A stretch of 64,000 nucleotides of DNA, from the NCBI GenBank assembly GCA_949358305.1, contig OX442316.1:11470001-11534000 (forward strand), read 5' to 3'. Positions 13,601 to 25,200 of the stretch are shown in pieces (position 1 is the stretch's first letter; the number at the start of each line of letters is the position of its first letter). The DNA comes from Strigamia acuminata (lineage: Eukaryota > Arthropoda > Chilopoda > Geophilomorpha > Linotaeniidae). The notes beneath the pieces are model-generated. The model saw nothing but the letters and a program-made list of their open reading frames with translations. It ran no database searches and had not been told where the DNA came from. The position numbers and the translations under genes are program-made.

Positions 13601-16541
13601 TGAATGAAAAAAATCTTTTCAATTTTTGGTTTTGTATTCAAAAATCCCTCGTGTCAACAAATTACTTGCTAGAACTAACAATTTCAGCCTTGATACTCGT
13701 TCTACACACGCCTTACATCCAAGCCCAACCACCTCGCGCTTCAATCATGGCTTCTATTGGATCTTGTCGACATTAGCGCTGTTTGCAGACCTGACTTCTA
13801 ATCACAAGAACAAAGACACAAGGGATTAGAGCAAGCAGTGCCTTACAATTTTTTTTCATATATGCTGGTGGGTTCAGTTTGGTTTGGCACCTATTCTTTG
13901 GCTTGGGGTGATAGAAGAGAATGAATGCGGTGGGGATGACATTTAATTTACGGCTAAGGCGTCGCGATTGAGTTGTTGTCATGGTAATTGAAGATCAGCA
14001 GCGGAAAAGATGAGAAGCAGCGAACGTCACAATACGCCCTCTTCCTTCGACCCGAGTAACCACAAGTGAAAGAAGTTCTTGATTATAACCAAAGAACGCT
14101 GTTTGATAAGTCACAAATAACTTGAGCGACGTCTTCAATTTCAAGTAAAATTTTACATTTTCCAAAATAAAAAAATAAAAATAAAAAAATAAATTTTCTT
14201 CTTTAAAACATTTATGAATGAATTTATAAACATAAAAAAAATATATATGTTCAACGTGATATTTACATCGTCTTTAAAGAATGTATATTTTCCCCCTTCT
14301 TTTTCAAATGAAAGCTTATTTTATCACTGAAATGTTTAGTGATAAAATTTTTATGCCATGAGAAAATATGTTATAAATTAAAAACAGTTGCGGGATGAGA
14401 GGCTCTACCGCTTTTATCATCTTCATTTTGAATAAGGAGAGAAGGAAGGCAAAGCAATTCCTGCCATAAAAGTAAAACGTGCAACATCTGTTGCTCTATA
14501 AAATCCCCTTCTCCCTAATCTATAGGAATTAGATAACTATGCAATCTTGCAACTTCTCCTTATAGTTTTACATTTTTTTATTTCAAATTTAATTTATTAC
14601 TTCGTACTGGGCTGTACTAATTTATTATATAAAAATAAGCTGCAATTTTAAACACGTGCATCTGCTTTAAACAACAAAAAGTTATTTTTTTTTCAAGTGA
14701 AGAAAAGAAAAGTAAATGAAAATCTGTGTGTTATCTTAACTTTTCTTTCGAAATGAATAGTTAAAATGCCAGAAAACAATCTTGTGTGTTTATCTCTAAA
14801 TGCATGCAGGGCGCATTAAAATTCACATATTCTAATAGCCAGAAAAACAAACAAGAAAAAAATTTCTTTCTTTACAAAAAGCTTAAAAATAGATTATATC
14901 CTCGGAGCAATTTCTTGATCTAAAAGCAAGGAACATTTGGGGTTAAGACAAAAGAAAAATGAAAAATTAAGATAATGTTAGAAAATTGTTACAAGATTTA
15001 AAGATTAAAAAAAAAATCGTATCAAGTGATTCGTATATAACAAAATAAATTCAATCCATGTCAAAAGTTTGGAAATTAGAATCGTTTTCTTTTCTCGTCT
15101 AATCGATAATGCAGAAAAATTTCAATGGAAAAGAAAAGAAAAACGTTAGTGGAAACAAAATCTAAAAAAATAAATTACACAACTACTAAATACTGTTCGA
15201 ATTAATTTAATTTTTATCTAAATAGTAAATCAAACATAATATTGACGAAATAAGTGTTGTTACGATTATTAAATCATAAGAAATCTACGTTACGTAAGCT
15301 ATATTAAAAATTATCGTAAATTACACAAATTAAAGTTCTGATGTGCAAATTTTCACAGCCCCATCAGTACTTAAGTCACCTGCCCTTTAATGCCAGATCT
15401 GACCCATTAACATGTCCCATTTCATCCCGATGTTTAAAACTTGCGAGAAACATTATTTCAAAGCACAAAGTATACAGTAATTAGATTTTATCAAAACACC
15501 ATTCCCCGTAGCAATTACAGATAAATCCACTAGAAAAAAAAGAAGAAATACAACCATCTAGCACCATTTATTACATATCACCACATTAGACAGTGCCATA
15601 GCTAGTCTTAATTCTCGGATAAGACGAGGCAAAAATACAATTTAAAGGTGTAACGAGCTGCACAATTGCCACGAACTAGTTTCAAAAAAATTTTCCGCCG
15701 AGAAATCTCAGTCACGTTGCTTTCTATCTTCGTAGATACCTGGCCACGAGGCGAATATCAGAGAACTAGTTGTTGCTACGAGAGACAAGATTATCTCTTG
15801 TTTCTATGACAGTCGGTGATCTGCCTCAAACCCTTGAGGGAGAAAACAAAGTGAGAAGAGACGAGGTAGAAAAGATGCCAGCAAACTGAGCTGAGATGTT
15901 CAGCAGCGCTATGTGATACATTATGATATCAAGCGCAAATGGAGAAAAGCATTCGTCTAAACTCGCTTCGCTGTGCCGTCAAAATCTTGAAATGAATATA
16001 TAGCCAAATTGTTTCCTGTTTAGCGTGTAAAGTGGGGAACGTAATTTACATACTGCAGAAAAAGCAAATAACAGCTTCTAACAAGCAAATGCGAATTGGC
16101 CTCCAATTTACTAATTTTGTTATTCAAATTCGAAATTACATGTTTACAACTCCTTTGAAATAAGCCGTTTCCACATACTGTATACACACACAAACAAAAC
16201 AAAAATTGAGTTAAACCGCCATCAATGCAAATTCAAGGTCTCTGAGAAAATCTAACAAAACATATAATTCAATTCCATACGTTCCCTCCTTTCACTACAT
16301 AAATATACACTCTAAATACCACGAAAAAAAATCGACATAGTCAAGACACACGTGTAAACACTCAACGCTACTGTCGCCGTTGTTTAAATAAAAAATAAAT
16401 AAAAATGTTAGAGAGATCTCTACAAAAATTGTAAACAAGTTTTGCGCTAAGCTAAGCAATCTCTACTTTTTTTAATACACTTGAGACAAATTGAGTGACA
16501 GTAGTGAAACGCATGTGTTCATCCTAGGAAAACTCGCCTTT
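10614..16541. other. Non-coding stretch with microsatellites
   Basis: No gene recognised. It contains a TG repeat (11,723-11,743) and an ATT repeat (about 12,595-12,614). Higher-complexity blocks occur at 11,090-11,560, 12,700-13,150 and 15,620-15,930; open frames there have no splice or similarity support. Confidence 0.5.
11723..11743. repeat. TG dinucleotide microsatellite
   Basis: About ten uninterrupted TG units. Confidence 0.95.
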
Positions 16542-17024
16542 TAGGTAGCCCAAGAGAGCTCTTTATTGAATACCCACAGATCCCGCGATAAGAACGAATA
16601 CGGTCCCCCGGCTCCGATCCGCCTACGTACGCCAGCACGATTCATTGTCACCATGCTCTATTGTGTAGCTCACAGTAGTGTTCCACCCAAAGTACATGTC
16701 AGCAGCTACTTGCGCAAAATGCTCTCTTGGGATGTTCAAAGCGCCAACGTAATAGCACACACACTATGCGTATTGAAACCAGCAGTTTTATTTCTTTTTG
16801 CAATTCTTCTCTTTTTTTCGCTACGTAATTGTACACGTTCAAAACAAACAAAAAAATTCCCATGTATCGATGTAGAATGAGTAGGAAGTGTTTTGTTTAT
16901 GTTGAAATAAAACATTTAACTGGTTTGTTTACATTTTGTTTCAAGCCCTGGTTATTACCACACTATAATTTTATTAATACTTAATAAATAATCTGTTTTT
17001 TAAATAATATTTTAATAAACTTAC

Positions 17025-17103
17025 CTTGATTTACGTCTGTATAGCTTGAATTTAAAGTTCTTCAACATAATAAATTTAAAAGCTCGTCACTAGCAAAATC
17101 AAA
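17025..17103 (-). other. Candidate untranslated exon, minus strand
   Basis: A 79-nt segment with a good acceptor (TTTTATTTCAG) and a consensus donor (ATCAAG|GTAAGT). All frames are closed within it, so it would be untranslated or terminal. It could be a 5' leader exon of the gene whose signal-peptide exon lies at 533-599, or an alternative Dscam 3' exon. Confidence 0.3.
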
Positions 17104-17604
17104 CTGAAATAAAAGTGAGCAAATCATTAATTTATTGCACTGGAGTTACAACTTACAACTTATATACGAGAATAAACAAATAAAAAATAAATATCTCCTC
17201 GCTGTGTTGTTTACATTAAAAATTAAACTGTCAATTTCTATTAGTTCGTCTTGTCAAATAAACTTCACAATAAGTCAAATAAAACGAAACGCTTAGACAT
17301 TTTTTTTTTATTATTTCCTAAGCTTTAAAACATTTCTAAGGACCTTTCCATGAAAGCTGCACTTCAATTCACATTTCCATCACTCAACTTCACAATATCA
17401 CCAATAATTCATATACACATTATACAAATCGATCTGTACATCATTTACAATTTTCATTTTACCCGCTTTACTTTTAGTCATTTCTCAATTTCTTTACTAT
17501 TTTTTTTCTTCTTTTTTTTTACATTTTATAATCTCCATATTTACATCTTCTTGTTTTCAAAGCTTAAAAAATTATTTAAGACTTTTTTTTTGATTTGTCT
17601 ACAG

Positions 17605-17689
17605 GAACTGCTAGGAGGAATGAAGATGATGTCACCTACAAAAATGTTGTATGCTACCAAAGAAAACCACGTAAAAACGCCGTGTATAT
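17605..17689 (+). other. Candidate internal exon, plus strand
   Basis: An 85-nt segment with a pyrimidine-rich acceptor (TTTGATTTGTCTACAG) and a consensus donor (TATAT|GTAAGT). One frame reads TARRNEDDVTYKNVVCYQRK, then PRKNAVY, a plausible peptide. No partner exon is certain; 16,542-16,880 is open on the same strand. It is the only good plus-strand exon signal outside the retrotransposon. Confidence 0.28.
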
Positions 17690-18607
17690 GTAAGTTCGGT
17701 GTAAAATCTTGATACAAACACACTAAAGGCAGCTCTTTAGCACGCGAGTTCGTTCTTATTTGTTTGTAAAAAAATTCCACTTTGTTCTTTATTTCTTATT
17801 GTAAGTTTCCAACGTTGCACAGTAATTACACAAACACATTTTTTGTCGGGTTCGTATTCACTGCAATACATGATGGTGAATTCTACGTGCTACGGCACAG
17901 ATCGAAAAGTCAAGAGCACACATGATATTTCATCGGTTTTCGTCTATACACCAAAAGAGTTTTTGTCATGTTTCGTATTTTTGTTCAATTTTTTTTAGTC
18001 ACTGTAATGACTAAAAGATTGATCGTTGTTTTCTGTACATTATCTGGCACCAGATCATTTGTTCTTACAACTAACTATACTTCTGCAAATAAAAACAAAG
18101 TTAGACAGAATTTAAAATGCAACTTTTTTCTCCACTTGCAAAAAAACCGCTTAATCAGACCGTGAATAAATTTGCAAAAACAAATTCTGAATACAAAGTT
18201 TTTAAATTCACAACAACTGTGCACCCAAAAACATAACTGTTGCTAATTGGTGGATATGAGATTTGTTACTTCCAATTTGTATCGAAGCTTTGTGTGTTTT
18301 GCTTTTTCTCTCCGATTTCTTTCCTGGTTATTGTTTACCTTTTTTTCTCTCACCACCACCCTCTGTCTTGTTGCCCATGGTTTCCAAATTGTTTTTCTCT
18401 TTAATCTATTTTTATTTCTTTCAATTGTTTCTTTTATTTTTATCATAATTATGATCTTAGTGTTAGATTTACTAACCTCAAATACACTTAATACACAGAA
18501 TATTGCAAATATAGCAATAAAAACGTTGCAAACTGCATATTTAAAGAAACATTTAACTTATACAGAAACCGTAGCTCTTCGATTCTAAGACGCACTTTTT
18601 CCTCATA

Positions 18608-18791
18608 CAGTCGAAACTCTTTATAACAAATCGCGATATAACGAATTATCGATATAAAGAATACCTAAAAATAACCGGTTTGGTTGGCTGGCCATAGAAT
18701 ACCACGTTAAAAAATTTTGATATAACGAATTCTCGTTATAATGAATCGATTTTTACGGTCCCTTGCGATTCGTTATAAAGAGTTTCGACTG
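18608..18791. mobile_element. Tc1/mariner/pogo-type MITE, 184 bp
   Basis: Ends are near-perfect 27-bp terminal inverted repeats beginning CAGTCGAAACTC (18608-18634 and 18765-18791, one mismatch). The element is flanked on both sides by TA, the target duplication of this superfamily. It codes nothing, so it is a non-autonomous derivative. It lies 350 nt past the proposed Dscam stop, perhaps inside the 3' UTR. Confidence 0.85.
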
Positions 18792-19139
18792 TATAAACAT
18801 CTCTCGAAGTGTCGTAGAATGTAAAACACTTTTTTTTCCCACATAAACATCTCTAAAAACAAGGGAGTTGTAAAATCGAGAAAGTTTGAGTTTGGATTGT
18901 TTGTTTTCAACCATATTTACTCAATCAAACATAATCACCATCAAGACATCAAAAGGAACCGGTCAACAAATTTGTTGGGCGAGTTCCTTTTTGTTCACTT
19001 CACTTGAAAATGATCCGTGAAAGCGAAACAGTTGCTATGGTGAATTGAAAAATTACTAGTGTTTACGATTCTGACATTATTATTCTGCAGTCAAGATTTC
19101 TTTTTAACATTTGACTTATTTCTTTGTTTACACATTACG
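18792..19139 (-). other. Presumed start of the Dscam 3' UTR
   Basis: Non-coding, AT-rich. No AATAAA on the minus strand was seen until about 18,434, so the polyadenylation site could not be placed. Confidence 0.3.
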
Positions 19140-19257
19140 CTAAAACCATTTCAAATGATATGAAATTTCCTCAGAATACAGACAACACTGCGGGGGTCTT
19201 GTTGCTTGTTCTTCATCAATCCTAATGGTGTCTCGTTCCTTTTTAACACGAGCGTCT
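19140..19257 (-). CDS. Dscam: Dscam terminal coding exon (probable)
   Basis: Phase 2 in, open for 38 codons to TAG at 19140-19142. It reads DARVKKERDTIRIDEEQATR, then PPQCCLYSEEISYHLKWF. The acceptor TTTGTACAG has a weak pyrimidine tract and there is no good donor before the stop, so it reads as a last exon. The charged start resembles a tail; the end is hydrophobic. Another terminal exon elsewhere is possible. Confidence 0.5.
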
Positions 19258-22200
19258 CTGTACAAACCAGTCAGGCACACTGCGTTTTATTCAAATAACA
19301 TTGCAATTAAGTCAAAGCATGAATATGGATGAACCACTTTCCCTGTCTACGTGCCGCCTAAAATCAATAAATAAGAACCAAAGACAAACAACAAATAATC
19401 CCATTGCAGCATTTTCGTATTATTGCTCGGATTGTTCGGATTTATCGATTTATTTCTATAAATTAAATTATCCTAAACTAATAAAAGCTAAGGTAAACTT
19501 TATTTAATAACAATCTCATATTTATATTTTTTTATACTAATAAATAAGGACCGAAGACAAGCAAAAATAATCCCATTTTAACTTTCCAATGTTACTGCTC
19601 AGATTTTAGAGCTTCAGCAATTTGTTGTTATAAATTAAATTACCGTACGCTAAACGTATTAGGTACACCAGGTAAACTTTAATTCAATAACAATATTGTC
19701 TTTGTATTATTAAAAATTAACATTACCTTTTTAATAATTTACTTCCTTCTGTTGGATCGCCTTGTGTTTGATCAGTTTTCGCTTTATTTTGGAATGCTGA
19801 AAATAATATTTATTATAAAACCACATATAAAAAAACCAAGACGATGCTCAGCTTATACCACTAGGTGGTAGTATAGGTTCGTCGTATCGTTCAGTAGGGT
19901 CACTAGACATAATTGTTGGCGTTACACCCACTTCATCAGGAGTTTTTGGAAATATAAAAGTCGTTTCTTGTGTGCTGGAACCCGATCTAAAAATACAATA
20001 ATAAAAAAAAATCATATAATAAATTCAATGAGAAAAATGAGAAAAAGTTGTAGTTTCAATTTGCGACGACTTTGTTTCAACTTAAGTGAGTCACAATTGA
20101 GAAATATCGCCTTTCGTGAGTTACACTTGTTTTTGCCTTCTAGAAAGTAACTCGAATCATTAGTCTGCGTTATTGCTCAGCACTAAAGAGTGAAAAAAAT
20201 GCTCAACACAAAGGGGCAGACAACTGCACGAAAAAGAAAAATGCTTCTATTTTCCCAACTCCTTTCTCTTCCTCCATTTTTCTTTTTCCTTTCCACTAAT
20301 ACACTACAAGACATTTTCTTCATCACCAGCGAAAAAAAACTTTATTTGGAGCGCAAATTAAACATAATTCTGAAAGTCTGTCATCCCAAACAACTAAACT
20401 GCCTTCGTCTATCCACGACCATCAATTGCCCATTTCCTACACACAGCAATCCATAAACGTTTATCGCAGTGAAGAATAGCAAATGTACCATCACGGTGAA
20501 GAAATGTAGGTCCAACTTGTACACATGGCAGTGCTAGTGACAACCGAGACGTTTCACAAATAAATCATTTTACTCAAGTGTCAGTATATATGGAATATTT
20601 TTTTTTTAAATATATTTTATTTTATGGTGCTTCTACTTGCCTTATATGTACACATCCACTCAATCCTATCCCAACTGTCTGAAACTGGCGAAAAAGGGGA
20701 GGCGAAAATGAAGAGTTGTGAGATGTGCTTTTCCCGGCTGTAATAGCTTGATAGAAATTCATCTGCTCACTTTTCCAACATGACTCGAGATATTATTAAA
20801 TTACTGGCAACAATAACAGTGATTTGTTGCAGTCGATGCAAGATTTTATGGCGTTCACTTATACATTTTTATTATCAGAATCAAAACACCACGATTTACT
20901 AATGGCTTCGTCTTCCCATATCCTCAATGTGATAATGTTGAGAATAATTAGATTAGCATCAAGGATGTATTCTTTTAAGCGTAGAAATTTACAAAAATTA
21001 TATCGCATCATAAACTACTAAAATATTTTTTATCTGCACTTACAAATCCATTTCTTAAAATCATAAAAAAAAAAATCTTAAGAGATTTTGACCAAATTAA
21101 AGCCAAAACATAAATAATTTGCATCCGAGTATGATTTGTGCATTTAAAAACCCTGTGATTCACCGTTCTTTCTATTATTATAAACTAAATGACTTACGAC
21201 GCGTTATATTTCTTTTCTATTTGGAAGTAAATTACAAGCTCCCTGACATAAATCTCCATTATAAAAAAAAGGTCAGATTTAAATCTTAAAATTGAATGTG
21301 GATTGTGGCGCGAATGTGGTGTTTTTCATTTTCCCGCACTCCTCTTAAGTTTCACTATTTTTGTCGCATACTGTGTTGAATTGTTGAGTAAAAGCTTCAA
21401 CCAATACTAGATTTCATATCATCCAGCCTCCCAACGCATTCTATTTTCTTATCTCTTGGGCATCAACACAGAAGGATGATCATTTCTCCTTAACCAAACT
21501 AAATTGGAGTGCCCCAGTTCGTTCGTCACTTTTCCGTCGAATTCGCCTGCCATTTACATGTGCCAGTTTGAAGTGGGGAGGTTGGTTCATGGGGCGAAGA
21601 GAAAAGAAATAAGAAAAGAAAAAAAGAAGAGGGTAAAAAAAAAAAAAGCGAAATAAATATCTGTCAGTGGGAAGGAAAACGATTCGTTTTTCTTTGAGCA
21701 CTTTCTTTTAAGCAAAACTCAATTCAATTCAAGTGTAAAACTATCTAAACAAAATTACAAGCGAAGAATTTTTTTTTTTAAATTGTCGCTCTCAACCGTG
21801 AAATTCTAAAGGAAACCAAACTTTTCTATAAAAAAAATAAATGATTAAAAAAAAAAGTCTAAACTGGAAATAATTGCACATTTTTTGAGTGATTTCATCT
21901 ATCGAAAATTCATCTTGTCCCTCGGAGGCAATGAAATCTGTTATATATTCCATCGTATATCATATTTACCTCCTGTCTCCACATACTAAAAAAGTAAGGA
22001 GTTATCCCTGTAGGCAACATTTCCACGCTGCAATGACAGTGCGTGGTGTTTATGGCGTTGTCAAGTGAAGCACCCCTTTCCCCGCGCATGTCATGCGCGC
22101 ATTTTTATTTATTTTTTCTTATTTTTCTTCTAACTCTTTCAAATAAAATCATCAACTGCCAAACGTTGACTGCGAGTGACAGAAACGTTCGCAGAAACAA

Positions 22201-25200
22201 TAGCGTTGTAATGATCAAAACAAAACCAAAAAAAAGAAAACAAATAAAGGAAAATAATATAATTCCTTTAAACGTCTTACTTAATAAATTCCCAATTATT
22301 TGTCTTGCAATTGATTTGTAACATTAATTTAATGCAAATAGACGGAATTTCGAGCGCTACAAACATGAAGCGGAGATAGTGAGAAATGGCAATTTAATAA
22401 ATTTCTCCTTCCAAGCGAAATAAATTAAATGCAATTCCCACAAGTCAATCGGCTGTACTTCAACTTCATCCTCAGTCATTCTATTATTTCCACAGAATAA
22501 ATTCAGATTTATTCTTCCCAACCAAGAATCACAAAGTAAAGAACCCCCACTCTAAGCCTAACATACCAACCAACCAACAGCATTCATTGAGAATCTAGGT
22601 CAAAACGCTCTCATCAAAAGTACTCGAGACCGGCTTTATTTTCTTTTTATATGGCTTGGAAAAAATTGAATATAAATGCATTTCTCCAACCACCCATTTC
22701 CCTTGCATTTTTACACTTTTCCACAGTCAAACCACTCCCACTCCCCCATATTTTTCTCGTACTTCTCTTTCTCTCGTCATCCTTCATCCGTACAAAACGC
22801 AACGCCAGACACCTAATTAATTTTAAAAAAGCAAAACGTTTCCCATTTATTTCCAAAACAAACGGCGTCCATTAAAATGATCACCTAATGCCAAGAAAAA
22901 TATTAGGAAAACGACATTACTAACGGCATCTCCATCACTGCAAAGCCACTTCAACTGCTTCTCTGCATTCTTTCTGCCACGAATGGGCAGATTTGTGAGT
23001 CGCCATCTCGTGCTGAAATGTTTGTCGCTCTCAACAACCATTGGCAGTCAAAGACAGGCGACCATTTCTCCCATCGCTGTAAGCTCGAGCCGTGTTTATG
23101 TCAGCAAAGATTTATTAAGAGAAAATAGCCCTCCTCCATTTTTAAATGTATCTATCTGCTAGACGATGAGGACCCATCCATTACAAATGTTATCAATTGC
23201 ATTACCCGTTCTGGTTTAGCCCGAGTTTCCCTTGTTTATACACTTGGATGGAACCCATCAGATAATTCGATTCCTTCTCGGGGAATTCTGGCTCCCTCTT
23301 CACTCAGATGAGCAATTTCTCTATAGCTAAAGAGTGAACAAATAATGGCTCGGCCAAAATCCTAGACCCTCCATCGATTTTTCATCTGATACCCTCAACA
23401 GTTTTCCGGATATAGACTTTAATAATATTGAAAGTTGAGTATGTTTACAGTTAAACCCAATTTCGCTCCTCTCTAGTCTTGTTTCTTCTTTTAATCTCAA
23501 CCTGGATGTCAAATATGTTGTTCACATAAGAATTTAATTAATACGGAATGTAATTCGCATAGTGTTATGCAAAAATTAATATAAAAAAGGAAGATAATGC
23601 TGTTTTACAAATTTTAAAATGAAGTTTAGCATGAGAAACACTATTTCCCCCCCCCCCCTCTTACTTTGATAATCCTCATTTAATTAAGTGTGCTCCTCGT
23701 TCTCGCTTGCATTAACGGACATTTCTTCTTGACTCAACATCATCGGTTCGGGCTCCTGAAAATCTTCTTTTCTATTTATTCCTTTTTACATTCTACCCAA
23801 TTAAAACGAGGAGAGGTAATTTGTACTTCTTAAACACTGCAGTTAATAGTGGAGAGAAGAAAAATTCCCTTTGATGTGATAAATAACAAAAAAAAATACA
23901 CTTTTCGGTCGATGTAATTTCAGCTTTCATCTATAACCAGAACCATAAAAAACATTTTAATCTAATCTAAAAAAAATTATGACAAGTTTCCATTTAACAA
24001 TATTCCCTACCCCCCTGAGTTTTCTCGTTATAATCCCTTTTTCTAAGATCAAAAACAATCTGATTGTAGCGCAGCCATGGCACTAAAAAAAACTGCATAT
24101 TTTGAGGGGAAAAAATACATTTCTCTGATGCTCTCTTGATAATAACTACAAAAAAAATTTTTACGATGGTTTGCCAGCTCAATTCTTTAATATTGCAATG
24201 GTTAGATATAAACTCCATATAAATGAGTCTCTCAAGTCTGATAAGACGACAGATGGAGATTGCAATTTTTTGTCTGTTTTCTAATTCTGAGCAGGAATAA
24301 TATCAACGAGTTGAAAAATGCCCTCAGTTTAACAGCAAAAAAAAAATACGTTATCAACGTCTATATAACTTTTTAACAAAGCCAAAGTAAAAAAAAAAAA
24401 AACACAAGTTCAATAAACCCTTTTACATGAATTTGTAGTAAAACACAAAAACCAATTTAAAAAACAGTACGGATCCAGAAATGACTCGAGTCTCTTGCTA
24501 CTGCGAGCTTACAACACGACACAAACAACCCAATAACATCATTGCGACACAAACTCAATCAAAATCAAAAATTAAATTCTTTCCCAAAAATTCTGTTTGA
24601 TCTTTGAAGTAAAAAAAAAAAATTGCGAAAAGAATTTAATTATAGAACAAACAAACAAACGACATTAAATCGACATTCTTATCGACGTAAATAAACTTTA
24701 ACAAGGCTTAACTAAAGCCGTTACTCATTGATCGGTACGCAAGCCCGAGGTATCCAGTTACTGGCACGGAAAATAGAAAACGACAGGCATGAAGAATAGG
24801 ACGTCAAGCGACTTGAGCAAAAGCGGGAGATACTAATATATCAGGAGCCGATCTAATCTCACGGAGTAATAGCACAACTGCAAGAAGATTCTAAGTCCAC
24901 GTTTGTTAAGGTCAAATTTCTAATTTACCATGTTCCCGGATGGACAAATCCATTTATAGCCGCAAAGCAAACTTCCCCAACTCGGATTACAAATCAAACA
25001 TCAAATTTCCTCAAAATTCTCCTCACTTCTATCTCTCAAACTTATCCCTTTTATAGTTGCTCTCCTAAGTGGACCCTACCAAGAAATATAAAAGCTTTTT
25101 GTTTTAGCTCAGCAATTTTTCATTCGGATTTAGTTCCAGAAACTTGGGCAAGAATAGCCATTCCCAAGAGAGTTGCGTGCGGCACGTCTGTTTAAAAAAA

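Noticed and set aside
22847-23041. Minus-strand open frame in the tail intron with an acceptor-like ACATTTCAG
   Set aside because: The only donor nearby (GCC|GTTAGT) is weak and adding it is not needed to link tail exons 6 and 5.
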